Shown: one piece after another, positions 24,529 through 33,547 of the stretch
Numbering within the stretch: the first letter of the stretch is position 1
Layout of the letters: each line of letters starts with the position of its first letter
Assembly: GCA_018829445.1 (NCBI GenBank)
Contig: JAHJTV010000093.1
Span: 1-64,000, forward strand
DNA: 64,000 nucleotides
Reading direction: 5' to 3'
Source of the DNA: a bacterium
Lineage (GTDB): Bacteria > SAR324 > XYD2-FULL-50-16
The notes under the pieces: generated by a model
What the model saw: the letters and a program-made list of their open reading frames with translations, nothing else
Told to the model about the DNA's origin: nothing
Database searches by the model: none
Translations under genes and position numbers: made by a program

Positions 24529-25446
24529 ATGAGTCTTATTGAAGCAATAGGGAATACTCCCCTGGTGGAAATCAAACGAATCTGGAACTCGGATGAAACC
24601 GGGGTCAGAATTCTGGCAAAACTGGAAGGTTCTAATCCCGGGGGATCGGTGAAGGACAGACCCGCCTATTACATGCTGAAAGAAGCGATTGATTCCGGGG
24701 AGTTAACCCCTGGAAAAGTGATTCTGGAACCAACCTCCGGAAATACCGGTATTGGTATGGCGATGATCTCTTCTGCCTTGGGATACCGAATCAAACTGAC
24801 CATGCCGGCCTGTGTCAGTATTGAACGGCGTTCGATTTTGATCGCTTTGGGCGCGGAACTGGAGTTGACCCCCGGTTGTGATAAAACAGATGGTGCTATC
24901 GCCAGAGCCAGAAGAATTATCGAAAAACAGGGTGACATCTATTATATGCCGGATCAATTTTCAAATCCCGCTAACTGGAAATCACACTACTATACTACCG
25001 GCCCGGAAATCGTGAGAGATACTAAAAGTAATGTCAATGCTTTCGTAGCCGGTATGGGTACCACTGGAACCTTAATGGGGATTTCCAGATATTTTCGTGA
25101 TAACCGATTGAAGATTGATGTGATTGGAGTAGAACCCTCCATGAATCATCGAATTCAAGGATTAAAAAACATGGAAGAGGCGATTGTACCAAAAATTTAC
25201 GAGCCGGGATTATTGGATAAGAAAATAACCTGCTCCGATAATGATGCTTTTGATACGGTTCGTGATTTGGCTTTGATGGAGGGATTGTTTTGCGGAATAA
25301 GTAGTGGTGCAGCCATGTGGGCTGCCATGGAAGCAGCCAGAGATATGCCTCGTGGATCAACGGTTGTTGCCCTTTTTCCGGACCGTGGTGATCGTTATTT
25401 ATCAACGGAGGTTTTCCGTTCTGTTTGCGCCGAATGTCCTCCTTAG
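24529..25446 (+). CDS. cysM: cysteine synthase (CysM-like)
   Basis: The 305-residue PLP enzyme opens MSLIEAIGNTPLVEIKRIWN, as cysteine synthases do. Lys42 in GGSVKDRPAYYML binds PLP, TSGNTGIGM (69-77) binds the substrate carboxylate, and GISSGAAMWAAMEA binds the PLP phosphate. It makes cysteine from O-acetylserine (or O-phosphoserine) and sulfide or thiosulfate. The SVKDRPA form and the shorter length favour CysM over CysK. The inner ATG has GGGAG upstream. Confidence 0.88.
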   Translation: MSLIEAIGNTPLVEIKRIWNSDETGVRILAKLEGSNPGGSVKDRPAYYMLKEAIDSGELTPGKVILEPTSGNTGIGMAMISSALGYRIKLTMPACVSIERRSILIALGAELELTPGCDKTDGAIARARRIIEKQGDIYYMPDQFSNPANWKSHYYTTGPEIVRDTKSNVNAFVAGMGTTGTLMGISRYFRDNRLKIDVIGVEPSMNHRIQGLKNMEEAIVPKIYEPGLLDKKITCSDNDAFDTVRDLALMEGLFCGISSGAAMWAAMEAARDMPRGSTVVALFPDRGDRYLSTEVFRSVCAECPP

Positions 25447-25449
25447 ATT

Positions 25450-26319
25450 TTACAATGCCCGATAGATTTCAGGTTTGAGAGGGATTTTCCCCGCAATCGC
25501 CTCTTCAATCAATTTTATAGTTGCCTCCTTGTCGCGGGGAAGCCTGGCTTTGATAGGCAGGTAGTTGGAAGCATGATTTGCAAAAAACTGTCCTTGCGAA
25601 AGATCAGTATGAGCAATCATGGCTCCCAGCTCCTCCAGCATTTTTTTTGAATCTATCAATTCAAATCTCCCTGCCTGCCAATCATCATATAGAGAGGTAT
25701 TGGGTATCAGCATCAGACTCAACGCCCCAACATACTCGGGATCGATGGCAGACAAAACCCTGCCTGTTTCACGAGCATGGGTGAAAGAGCGTTCCTTACC
25801 TCCCAAACCTAAAAGAACCGTAATCGAGAGTTTTATTCCGGCTGCCTTGACTTTTAATCCCTGTTCAATCATGTCATTGGAGTTCCCCTTTTTGTTCACC
25901 TTTTCCAGGGTTATATCATCACCGGACTCAAGACCCATGTAGATGATTCCCAAACCAAGCGCTTTCAGTTCTTTCAACTCTCCCAGACTTTTTCGTTTTA
26001 GACTTTTTGCGTTGGCATAAAGCCCAACCCGATTGACCCAGGGGAGTTGTTTTTTGATCTCCTTAAATATGTTGGGGAGTCGTTTTTGGGAAATGATCAT
26101 GGCATCACCGTCGCAGAGAAAAACCCTCCTTTGCTGCTTGCAGTATTTGGCAGCAAAGGCAATATCTTCCATAATAATTTCGTCTTTTTTGATTTTGAAT
26201 CTTTCTCCCTTGTATGCCCCACAAAACGTGCACTTGTTGTGGGAGCAACCCACGGTTACCTGAAGCAAAATACTGTTGGCTTCACTTGGAGGGCGGATGA
26301 TGTTACCTTCATAATGCAT
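25450..26319 (-). CDS. radical SAM protein
   Basis: The 289-residue protein begins MHYEGNIIRPPSEANSILLQ, then VTVGCSHNKCTFCGAYKG, a cluster motif spaced C-x4-C-x2-C as in one known group of radical SAM proteins, not the canonical C-x3-C-x2-C. It continues VFLCDGDAM, then GLGIIYMGLESGDDITLEKV, the SAM-binding barrel. No extra domain is attached. It should cleave SAM to a 5'-deoxyadenosyl radical; the substrate is unknown. AAGGAATTTGAC precedes the ATG. It converges with cysM, with three bases between stops. Confidence 0.85.
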   Translation of the reverse strand: MHYEGNIIRPPSEANSILLQVTVGCSHNKCTFCGAYKGERFKIKKDEIIMEDIAFAAKYCKQQRRVFLCDGDAMIISQKRLPNIFKEIKKQLPWVNRVGLYANAKSLKRKSLGELKELKALGLGIIYMGLESGDDITLEKVNKKGNSNDMIEQGLKVKAAGIKLSITVLLGLGGKERSFTHARETGRVLSAIDPEYVGALSLMLIPNTSLYDDWQAGRFELIDSKKMLEELGAMIAHTDLSQGQFFANHASNYLPIKARLPRDKEATIKLIEEAIAGKIPLKPEIYRAL

Positions 26320-26424
26320 GTCAAATTCCTTTTCCTGTCATCCTCGAAAATAGGTGTTATGCTGTCTTCAACCTTAATAATATCCCGAGTGCAAAACTAA
26401 ATCAAATTGCGAGTTTCTATTGAA

Positions 26425-26526
26425 AGGCGGCCACATAATAGGGCCGCCCTACCGTTATTCTGGGGCTATACACTAAATCCTGCACAATCAAAAATGAAAC
26501 GGTAGGGCGCCCTTACATGGGCGCCT
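26425..26526. repeat. inverted-repeat element (REP/MITE-like)
   Basis: The segment 26425-26456 (AGGCGGCCACATAATAGGGC ... CTACCGTT) and the reverse complement of 26498-26526 (AGGCGCCCATGTAAGGGCGC ... CTACCGTT) match over about 30 bases with a few differences. Each arm is itself a GGCGC...GCGCC hairpin, and about 41 unrelated bases separate them. This is the structure of paired REP units or a small MITE. It lies in the gap between rsmE and the radical SAM gene. Confidence 0.65.
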
Positions 26527-26551
26527 GATGATCTCTGGAAGCTCAGCAGTA

Positions 26552-27277
26552 TTACTTCAAATCACCAAAAATATACTGTAGAACACTCAAGGCAGCAATG
26601 GCAGCGGTATCGGATCTTAAAATCCTGGGCCCCATACTTACGCCGATGGTGTTAAATGGATCGAGTTCTTTTTCTTTCCACCCTCCTTCCGGTCCAATTA
26701 GCAGATTTAATTCACTGTTTTTGATAGATACGGAATGTAAATCCTGGGATTGACCACTTGTTATCATATTTACTGTAGGGATGTTTTCGGAGCTGAGATG
26801 GCATTCCTTATTCAGACTTGCCAAATTCGGATGAAAAAAGATGTGGGGAGGTTTCCGTCTGCCCGACTGTTTACAGGCTTCCAGACTTATTTTTTCCCAG
26901 CGGGAAAGCTGCTTTGGTACATCCTTTTTAAAAGTCTGAGAGTAGGCACTGTGGAAGATCCGGATGGTTGCCACTCCCAATTCTGTTGTTTTCTGAATAA
27001 TGTAATCCATGGCTTTTTCTTTAACCAAAGCCTGGCAAAGATTGATTTTAACGGGCGGCTCCAGCGGCGGCTCTATCGTTTGTATTGGAATTACATTGAG
27101 CTCTCTTTTACCAACTGTTTCCACTTTTACCAAAAACCGGTTAAAAGCACTATCCTGAACTTCGATTAAATCTCCTTTTTCAACTCTTCTGGATTTAATC
27201 AGGTGTATGGCTTCTTCGCCTTTAACAGTAAAAAGCTGGTTTAATTCGACTATTTCATCAATAATAAAATAAGACAC
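26552..27277 (-). CDS. rsmE: 16S rRNA (uracil-1498-N3)-methyltransferase
   Basis: The 241-residue SPOUT-class methyltransferase matches RsmE: an N-terminal PUA-like part (EEAIHLIKSRRVEKGDLIEV), KEKAMDYIIQKTTELGVATI, SLEACKQSGRRKPP, and the knot motif LLIGPEGGWKEKELDPF followed by SMGPRILRSDTAAIAALSVL. It methylates U1498 of 16S rRNA. The start is GTG with AAGG upstream. It is leftward and not tightly linked to neighbours. Confidence 0.93.
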   Translation of the reverse strand: MSYFIIDEIVELNQLFTVKGEEAIHLIKSRRVEKGDLIEVQDSAFNRFLVKVETVGKRELNVIPIQTIEPPLEPPVKINLCQALVKEKAMDYIIQKTTELGVATIRIFHSAYSQTFKKDVPKQLSRWEKISLEACKQSGRRKPPHIFFHPNLASLNKECHLSSENIPTVNMITSGQSQDLHSVSIKNSELNLLIGPEGGWKEKELDPFNTIGVSMGPRILRSDTAAIAALSVLQYIFGDLK

Positions 27278-27452
27278 GGATAACCTTGCCAGAAAAGAAA
27301 AACACAGAATAATCTTTAAATTAAGGGAAATAAAAATCTCTCATATTTAAATGAGCCTTACAAGACTTTCCTGCTCAGTTTGAAGGTGAAAACCGGAATA
27401 ACGCAATTGGATTGAATCAACAGGAACAACAACTTAATAGTGGAGCTTCAAA

Positions 27453-28406
27453 ATGACCGATAAACTATCCCAATTGAAAAAGATGACGATTGTTGTGGCT
27501 GATACCGGTGATATTAATTCCATCAGGGAGTTCGCTCCCGAAGATGCTACAACCAATCCATCCCTGCTATATAAAGCTGCTCAGATGGATCAATATAAAA
27601 ATCTGGTAACAGAAGCTGTCAAGTGGGGGAAAAGTCAGGGGGGAGGTTCTGAAAAAGAATTGGAAAACACTCTTGATAAATTGGCAGTCAATTTTGGCAA
27701 AGAGATCCTCAAAATTGTTCCGGGAAGAGTTTCGACTGAAGTTGATGCAAGGCTTTCTTTTAATACAGAGGCGACAATTAATCGCACCCGAAAACTGATC
27801 TCTCTTTATGAAAGTGAAGGGATTCCCAAAAACAGGGTCTTAATCAAAATTGCCGCAACCTGGGAAGGCATCCGAGCCGCAGAAATCCTGGAAAAAGAGG
27901 GTATCAATACCAATTTGACACTGCTCTTCGGTTTTGTTCAGGCAATAGCCTGTGCAGAAGCCGGTGTCTTTTTGATTTCTCCTTTTGTGGGCAGAATCCT
28001 GGATTGGTTCAAAAAAAGTGAAGGGAGAGAGTACACAGCCCAGGATGATCCGGGAGTTCTGTCGGTTAAAAAGATTTATCAATATTATAAAAAATTTGGC
28101 TATAAAACCATTGTTATGGGCGCCAGTTTTAGGAATATTGGTGAGATAGAAGCTCTGGCCGGTTGTGATCGGTTAACCATCGGACCAAACTTTTTGGATG
28201 ATCTGCAGAAGGATTCCCAGGAATTAAAACGTCACCTTAGCCCGGATATGGATTTCCCTGTAGAAATGACAAAGATCGAGATGAACGAGGGTATCTTTCG
28301 CTGGATGCTGAATGAGGACGCCATGGCCACCGAAAAGCTGGCAGAAGGTATTCGCAATTTTAGTAAAGATTTGGTCAGGCTTGAGGACTATGTGCGACAG
28401 TTATAA
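27453..28406 (+). CDS. tal: transaldolase
   Basis: The 317-residue protein is a TalB-type transaldolase. VADTGDINSIREFAPEDATT then NPSLLYKAA opens the barrel, VSTEVDARLSFNTEATINR follows, and Lys132 in RVLIKIAATWEGIRAAE is the Schiff-base lysine. CAEAGVFLISPFVGRILDWF and MGASFRNIGEIEALAGCDRL complete the family pattern. It moves a dihydroxyacetone unit in the non-oxidative pentose phosphate pathway. GTGGAG lies before the ATG. The next gene (M16 peptidase) overlaps its end by 17 bases. Confidence 0.94.
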   Translation: MTDKLSQLKKMTIVVADTGDINSIREFAPEDATTNPSLLYKAAQMDQYKNLVTEAVKWGKSQGGGSEKELENTLDKLAVNFGKEILKIVPGRVSTEVDARLSFNTEATINRTRKLISLYESEGIPKNRVLIKIAATWEGIRAAEILEKEGINTNLTLLFGFVQAIACAEAGVFLISPFVGRILDWFKKSEGREYTAQDDPGVLSVKKIYQYYKKFGYKTIVMGASFRNIGEIEALAGCDRLTIGPNFLDDLQKDSQELKRHLSPDMDFPVEMTKIEMNEGIFRWMLNEDAMATEKLAEGIRNFSKDLVRLEDYVRQL

Positions 28407-29784
28407 ATCAAAGGATTCTGCCATAAAAATCGTCAAAACTGTTACACCGTTATTCAACGCGTCCAGGGAACCAACCCCCAGGTATGACTGCCAATTTGTT
28501 CAATTTGATAACGGTTTAAGACTTTGCCTGGTTCCGTTTCCGGGTATTAAAACGGTCAGTATACGGTCATTCGTGTTTGTTGGTTCTGTTTATGAATCAC
28601 CCGATTTAAATGGGATTTCCCATTTTCTTGAGCATATGCTCTTCAGAGGTAACAGCAAACTTGGCAATGCCGTGTCCCTAAGTAGAAAGATGGAGGAACT
28701 TGGGGGTGAATTCAACGCCGCAACATCGTTCGATATGACAGAATATTGGCTTGATTTTCACAAAGATTATTTGCAGCTCGGATTAACCAGATTTTGTCAT
28801 TTCCTCCAATATCCTCTTTTTGAACAGATCGAGGTTGAAAGATCCATTATTCTGGAAGAGATAAAAGTAGATTATAATGAGGACAATAACCTGATTGATC
28901 TGGACAGTCTTACTTCGAAACTTCTGTGGCCCAACCATCCCATGGGAATGCCGATTATTGGAAATGAAACCACCATCAGTGGGGTTTCCAGGGAGGATCT
29001 GATCAAATGGCATCAGGAGTATTATCAACCGGGAAACATTGTGTTGGGAATTACCGGAGACTTTGAATTTAATGAAGTAATCGACCTGATTGAACAGCAG
29101 TTTCAAGCAGGTCGGTCTCAAAGTGATTCGAAGCGATACACTGCCATAACCAAACATACAAAAAAGAGAACACCCCTCCAGCTTGTGCAGGACCAGGACA
29201 ATCAGTTCGGTTTTCAGTGGTCATTTCCCTGCTATCGCCTTTCCAAGGAACTGAAGGTTGAATATGAGCTGATTCGCAGAATTCTGGACGATGGAAACAG
29301 CAGTCGCCTGCAACGTTTAATCCGCGAAGAAAAAGGTCTGGTTTATGATATTTCCCTCGACAACACCTATTTTGCCGAGGGGGTGGTGATGTCGCTACAA
29401 TCACTTGTGGGGATCAATCGTCTTGAAGAGTTGATAATCGCATTGGTTGAACTTATTGGCAGTCTTATCGCAGAAGGTATTGATGAAGAAGAACTGTCCC
29501 TGGCCAAACTTAGATACCGAAGTGCGCTGGAATGCAATAATGATAGTGCCCAGGGAATTCTGTACAGCTTATTGACGCCAATACTATATCCGGCCAGTGG
29601 TACATTTGAAGAGGTATTACTCCTAATGGAACAGATTACGACTGACAGAATTAATAAGACATTGCGAACATTGTTGGATCAGGGATTAACATCGTTTGTG
29701 CTGGTAGGTCCTTGGAGAGATGCTGACAAAGCCATGCTCACAGACAAGCTATCTCATTGGATTAAAGGCAGAAACATATCATAA
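28390..29784 (+). CDS. M16-family zinc peptidase
   Basis: The 464-residue protein has the inverted zinc motif H-x-x-E-H in GISHFLEHMLFRGN (His78-His82) and the downstream Glu in ERSIILEEIKVDYNED. The pattern is that of pitrilysin/processing-peptidase-like M16B members. No signal peptide is seen with this start, so it may be cytoplasmic. The ATG at 28390 has GAGG close upstream and overlaps the transaldolase stop, indicating translational coupling; an earlier start at 28312 would overlap far more. Its end overlaps the convergent aroA end by 31 bases. Confidence 0.85.
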   Translation: MCDSYKSKDSAIKIVKTVTPLFNASREPTPRYDCQFVQFDNGLRLCLVPFPGIKTVSIRSFVFVGSVYESPDLNGISHFLEHMLFRGNSKLGNAVSLSRKMEELGGEFNAATSFDMTEYWLDFHKDYLQLGLTRFCHFLQYPLFEQIEVERSIILEEIKVDYNEDNNLIDLDSLTSKLLWPNHPMGMPIIGNETTISGVSREDLIKWHQEYYQPGNIVLGITGDFEFNEVIDLIEQQFQAGRSQSDSKRYTAITKHTKKRTPLQLVQDQDNQFGFQWSFPCYRLSKELKVEYELIRRILDDGNSSRLQRLIREEKGLVYDISLDNTYFAEGVVMSLQSLVGINRLEELIIALVELIGSLIAEGIDEEELSLAKLRYRSALECNNDSAQGILYSLLTPILYPASGTFEEVLLLMEQITTDRINKTLRTLLDQGLTSFVLVGPWRDADKAMLTDKLSHWIKGRNIS

Positions 29785-31034
29785 AATCGGGGGAAAGTTT
29801 TAGATACACATGCCGGGTTTTGGATGATAACTCCGGGGATCTTCAACCCCGCCAGTGTTAGAGACATTGCCATACGATGATCATCGTAAGTCTCTAATTC
29901 TGCGCCATGATACTTACCAAGCCCCATAACACTTAATCCATCCTTCCACTCTTCAACCGTGGCTCCCAATTTTCTTAATTCCGTGACTGTTGCAGTAATC
30001 CTATCACACTCTTTTATTCTCATGTTACCAACATTGCGGATTCTTGTAGTACCGTCTGCAAACAGGGCAATTACGGCCAATGTAGGAGCAACATCACTCA
30101 TGGTGTTCATATCCACATCAACCGCCTTGAGGCTGTGTCCTTTTACTACAACACCTTGATCATCCCAATTGATGGAACATCCCATTCGCTGAAGAATATT
30201 CAACAAACCCAGGTCACCCTGGGTACTATTCTTTCTTATTCCGGAAATTCTTATCTCTCCTCCCGTGATGGCGGCCATTCCGAAAAAATATGAGGCAGAA
30301 GAGGCATCGCCTTCTATTTCGTAGGATCTCCCCACATATTCCTGCTTGGGCGGGATTTTCAACTTCTGCTGATCCAGCCATTCACACTGAACAGAAAAAT
30401 CTCTCATAATGTGCCGGGTCATTTCAACATAGGTTCGGGAAACCAGCTCTCCTTCGATGTTGATTATGGTTTCCTGCATAGCATAGGGTGCAGCCATCAT
30501 CAGGGCGCTGACATATTGCGAACTTTTGTCTCCGGGGATTGTAACAGTTCCCCCGTTAAGACCGGAAGCCAGGATTTTTACAGGTGGACATCCACTATGG
30601 TTCAGATCAACAACGGTTACTCCAAGTGAGTTTAGTGACGAAATCAGATCCGAGATGGGGCGCTGTTGCATCCTTTCGTTGCCGGTCAGGATATACTCAC
30701 CTTTTCCCAATGGCAGCACTGCAGTCATGAACCTGGCTGCTGTTCCGGCATTGCCGACATACAATTCCTGTTCGCATTTTGACATATTGCCGTTGCATCC
30801 GAAAATCAGAAGATCATCTTGCACCTCTTCAGATTTAACCCCCAGTTTTTTCCAGACTTGAATCATATATTTGGTATCATCTGAATGAAGAACACCTTTT
30901 AACTGACTTTTTCCCCGAGCCAGAGCTGATATTAGAATAGCTCGATTCGTCAGGCTCTTGGACCCCGGTATTCGCACTTGTCCGTTAATGGGTTTGGATG
31001 TCGGAATCTCAATGGAAGCTGGTAAAGTTGGCAT
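29754..31034 (-). CDS. aroA: 3-phosphoshikimate 1-carboxyvinyltransferase (EPSP synthase)
   Basis: The 426-residue enzyme of the shikimate pathway joins PEP to shikimate-3-phosphate. Motifs are GQVRIPGSKSLTNRAILISA, then VGNAGTAARFMTAVLPLGKG, LTGNERMQQRPISDLI, PGDKSSQYVSALMMA, EGDASSASYFFGMAAI, and the C-terminal ETYDDHRMAMSLTLAGL. The GNAGTA and LTG motifs are those of EPSP synthases in general. AGGTG lies upstream of the ATG. It is convergent with the M16 peptidase, sharing 31 bases at the 3' ends. Confidence 0.94.
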   Translation of the reverse strand: MPTLPASIEIPTSKPINGQVRIPGSKSLTNRAILISALARGKSQLKGVLHSDDTKYMIQVWKKLGVKSEEVQDDLLIFGCNGNMSKCEQELYVGNAGTAARFMTAVLPLGKGEYILTGNERMQQRPISDLISSLNSLGVTVVDLNHSGCPPVKILASGLNGGTVTIPGDKSSQYVSALMMAAPYAMQETIINIEGELVSRTYVEMTRHIMRDFSVQCEWLDQQKLKIPPKQEYVGRSYEIEGDASSASYFFGMAAITGGEIRISGIRKNSTQGDLGLLNILQRMGCSINWDDQGVVVKGHSLKAVDVDMNTMSDVAPTLAVIALFADGTTRIRNVGNMRIKECDRITATVTELRKLGATVEEWKDGLSVMGLGKYHGAELETYDDHRMAMSLTLAGLKIPGVIIQNPACVSKTFPRFYDMFLPLIQ

Positions 31035-31144
31035 TTTTGGACACCTGGTTAGAAAAATGTAAATAGCTGAATATTACTGATCAGGAGAATTAAAACTAAG
31101 GTTTAAAAGGAAGCACCACAGGCGTGTCTGAAATGGTCTTCTTC

Positions 31145-32587
31145 TTAATAGGGTTTATCTGCAATGAGAATTTCCACATCTCCGAAATTTACCTTTTCAC
31201 CAATTTCCAGTTGTCGGTTTGTAAAGGGGGCATGGGTGTGACCCAGCACAATACGGCCGGACTTATCTTCGGCAAAATCTTCAGCATCGCCATGTACCGT
31301 CGGTCCTCCAACATCTATTTTTTTTACGTCAACCTTTATACTGAAGAATCGTTTAATCTTCTCAATATACTCTCTGGATAATCCTAACTTTCCCGGAGTT
31401 TTAGATGCCATTTTTTTAAGCCAATCAATGGCAGCAATGTCTGTGTAATGGCCATATGATTTGTAACCGTTTTTATCCTTTACTCGAAAAACAAACAAAG
31501 TAGTGTCAATGGGGTGAGCTGAAGGGATGGGGTGAATTTCAAGACCTTGATAATCATTCCATTCTTCTCTTTTTAACTCATGAAAGTCAAATTGATGCGT
31601 CAGCTCCTGTTCCGATACGGAAAGTAAGGTTCCCAGTTTTTGAACGATGGTTGCTTTTACCGTGTTAGTGGCAAATACCTTAACTCGCGTTTTGGTGTTA
31701 ATCAGCGAGTATAATCCGGAAAAATGATCATCGTGCACATGAGTAAAGAAGACACCATCAATCTGGCTGGGTTTAAGTCCGAAAGCCTTCAGGGTATATA
31801 GAATATTGGGACCGGCATCAACCAGAAAAATCCGATTATCATGAAGCAAGATACTGCTGAGACAGGGTCTGGATGGGTCCCATCCATCACCTTCACCCGA
31901 ATGAACCACGGCAAAGTAGTGCTTCGGCAAATCTGTTTTAGGCAATCGGTATGTCGGCTCATATTTCTGGTATTTTCGCAGATTCAGGTTTATTTCGACC
32001 GATTTATCTTTGTAGCTGATTATAAAAACGTTGGTTTGCTTTCTTTTTATTAATACGCCATTTTTAATCTCAAGCGGTTTATTCCCCAGAAAAATACCTT
32101 TCATGAGTTCATCAGACGGAATAAATCTTCCCATGGCAAACTTTTGCTTCATAAGAAGGTATTCTTCAGTAAAACTTTCTGTCTCACCCAGTTCAAGATA
32201 CTCTTTTTTTGTTACAATTCCGTAATTCCCTATAAAAATGTACTTCATCTGGGCTTGAACAAATGATTTTTTTCCTACCAATATAGGAGTGGCGCCGTTA
32301 TTAGGATGCCCAGGCAAAATCATCCCCTGGTTGTAGAACATGTGAAGAACGGGGAACTCGGAAAGATTGGATAAAGCATTGTTTTGGATAAGAGTATCAG
32401 AGAGTAAAATGGCATTTGGACCGGACTCGAATTTGATCCCGTCTTTCTCAACAATTGGAAGAAACCCTTTTGCAGACAGATGCTTTATCGCATCGGCAGG
32501 ACATCCACAAAGCAACTTTAGATCTGCTTCGGGAACATTAACCAGGTAAACTCCGTTTAGTATTTTCCGTTTGATTATAAGTGTCAT
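31145..32587 (-). CDS. metallo-beta-lactamase-fold hydrolase with large N-terminal region
   Basis: The C-terminal half (about 220-480) is a metallo-beta-lactamase fold: RIFLVDAGPNILYTLKAFGL, then FFTHVHDDHFSGLYSL (His283-His288 motif), IPSAHPIDT and VLGHTHAP. The N-terminal ~210 residues form a separate domain that includes YLVNVPEADLKLLCGCPADA and a segment ending ...VEINLNLRKY. I do not recognise that domain, but its first part recalls cyclic-nucleotide phosphodiesterase-type companions. The protein has no signal peptide. It probably hydrolyses a phosphodiester or ester. The ribosome-binding site is weak. Confidence 0.75.
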   Translation of the reverse strand: MTLIIKRKILNGVYLVNVPEADLKLLCGCPADAIKHLSAKGFLPIVEKDGIKFESGPNAILLSDTLIQNNALSNLSEFPVLHMFYNQGMILPGHPNNGATPILVGKKSFVQAQMKYIFIGNYGIVTKKEYLELGETESFTEEYLLMKQKFAMGRFIPSDELMKGIFLGNKPLEIKNGVLIKRKQTNVFIISYKDKSVEINLNLRKYQKYEPTYRLPKTDLPKHYFAVVHSGEGDGWDPSRPCLSSILLHDNRIFLVDAGPNILYTLKAFGLKPSQIDGVFFTHVHDDHFSGLYSLINTKTRVKVFATNTVKATIVQKLGTLLSVSEQELTHQFDFHELKREEWNDYQGLEIHPIPSAHPIDTTLFVFRVKDKNGYKSYGHYTDIAAIDWLKKMASKTPGKLGLSREYIEKIKRFFSIKVDVKKIDVGGPTVHGDAEDFAEDKSGRIVLGHTHAPFTNRQLEIGEKVNFGDVEILIADKPY

Positions 32588-32687
32588 GAATGAAAATAGT
32601 ACCGAATTAATTTGCGGGTTTTGGTTAAGTCCTTATTTTATTATTACTGATGGTGTGACGGGCTTAAAATGAGGGCTTGGTTTTACG

Positions 32688-33230
32688 TTACAAGTCTTTT
32701 TTTAGAGCTTTATCTACTTTTTCATTTAATGCGAAAGTGGTCTGCTTAAATAGCTTTACATCCTTCTGCCGTGCCCATCGGAAAAACATTTCAATAACAT
32801 ATTGATACATGGGATCGTTATGATTATGGTCACTTAAACTCGATGTCGCCTGGGCAAAGTTGATAAGCTTGTGAAATTCTTCGTGTTTCAACCCAATCAA
32901 TTGTGATATCTGGGTAAGCATCAGACGTTCGGGTTCAAGAATGACTCCGTCGGCCGTTGCCATGGCAATCAAATCAAGCATGAAACTGTAATGCAGATGG
33001 TTTTTCTTCAACTCATTAAAGACTTTTTTAACCTGTTGATCGCTAAAATCCTGCTTTTTGAATATCTTGTCTTTATGTTTTTCCGCTATTTTGAATTGAA
33101 CAGTCATCTGTTTAAGTAGCTCAACTTCCTTTTTATCGAATTTCCCGTCGATACGAGCCATATGCCCGATTAAAGAAAGGTATTGAACTCTTATATTTAC
33201 TTTTTTTCTGCTGATGTCAGGAAGTCTCAT
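32688..33230 (-). CDS. TerB-like protein
   Basis: The 180-residue all-helical protein shows the TerB/DjlA-type pattern: YLSLIGHMARIDGKFDKKEV near the start, and DLIAMATADGVILEPERLML as its second half, with acidic D-G-x motifs. TerB-like domains bind metal and act in stress or tellurite-related systems, but no ter operon is here. There is no signal or membrane segment. It lies downstream of no obvious partner. Confidence 0.7.
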   Translation of the reverse strand: MRLPDISRKKVNIRVQYLSLIGHMARIDGKFDKKEVELLKQMTVQFKIAEKHKDKIFKKQDFSDQQVKKVFNELKKNHLHYSFMLDLIAMATADGVILEPERLMLTQISQLIGLKHEEFHKLINFAQATSSLSDHNHNDPMYQYVIEMFFRWARQKDVKLFKQTTFALNEKVDKALKKDL

Positions 33231-33547
33231 TTTCGGTTTCTATTATAATAAGATCACTGAAATTCTCTAATTAGATCAATAAAACAGTTTAATAGATGGG
33301 ACTATCTATTCAATTTGCTTGCCATTTATTTTTCTGGTGTATCGACTCTAAAAAAAATGCTATCAAAATATGAATAGATTATCAAACGGTGATCGTCATT
33401 AACAAAATGAAGTGATTCATTTTTTTCCTTCAAATGATCTCCTCGAACATAAAAAATGTAATTATCTTTAAAAGTATTTAACCACAAATTTTGAGATCAT
33501 ATTAACCCTTAGTACTGTTTTTGGTACTCAGACTATTTTATTATAAG
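33231..33547. other. divergent intergenic region
   Basis: About 317 very A/T-rich bases between the TerB-like gene and lpxD. It should hold both promoters. Nothing else is recognised. Confidence 0.4.

Noticed and set aside
28312..28389. Earlier start of the M16 peptidase gene inside transaldolase
   Set aside because: It would overlap transaldolase by 95 bases; the extra residues are a frame-shifted reading of that gene.
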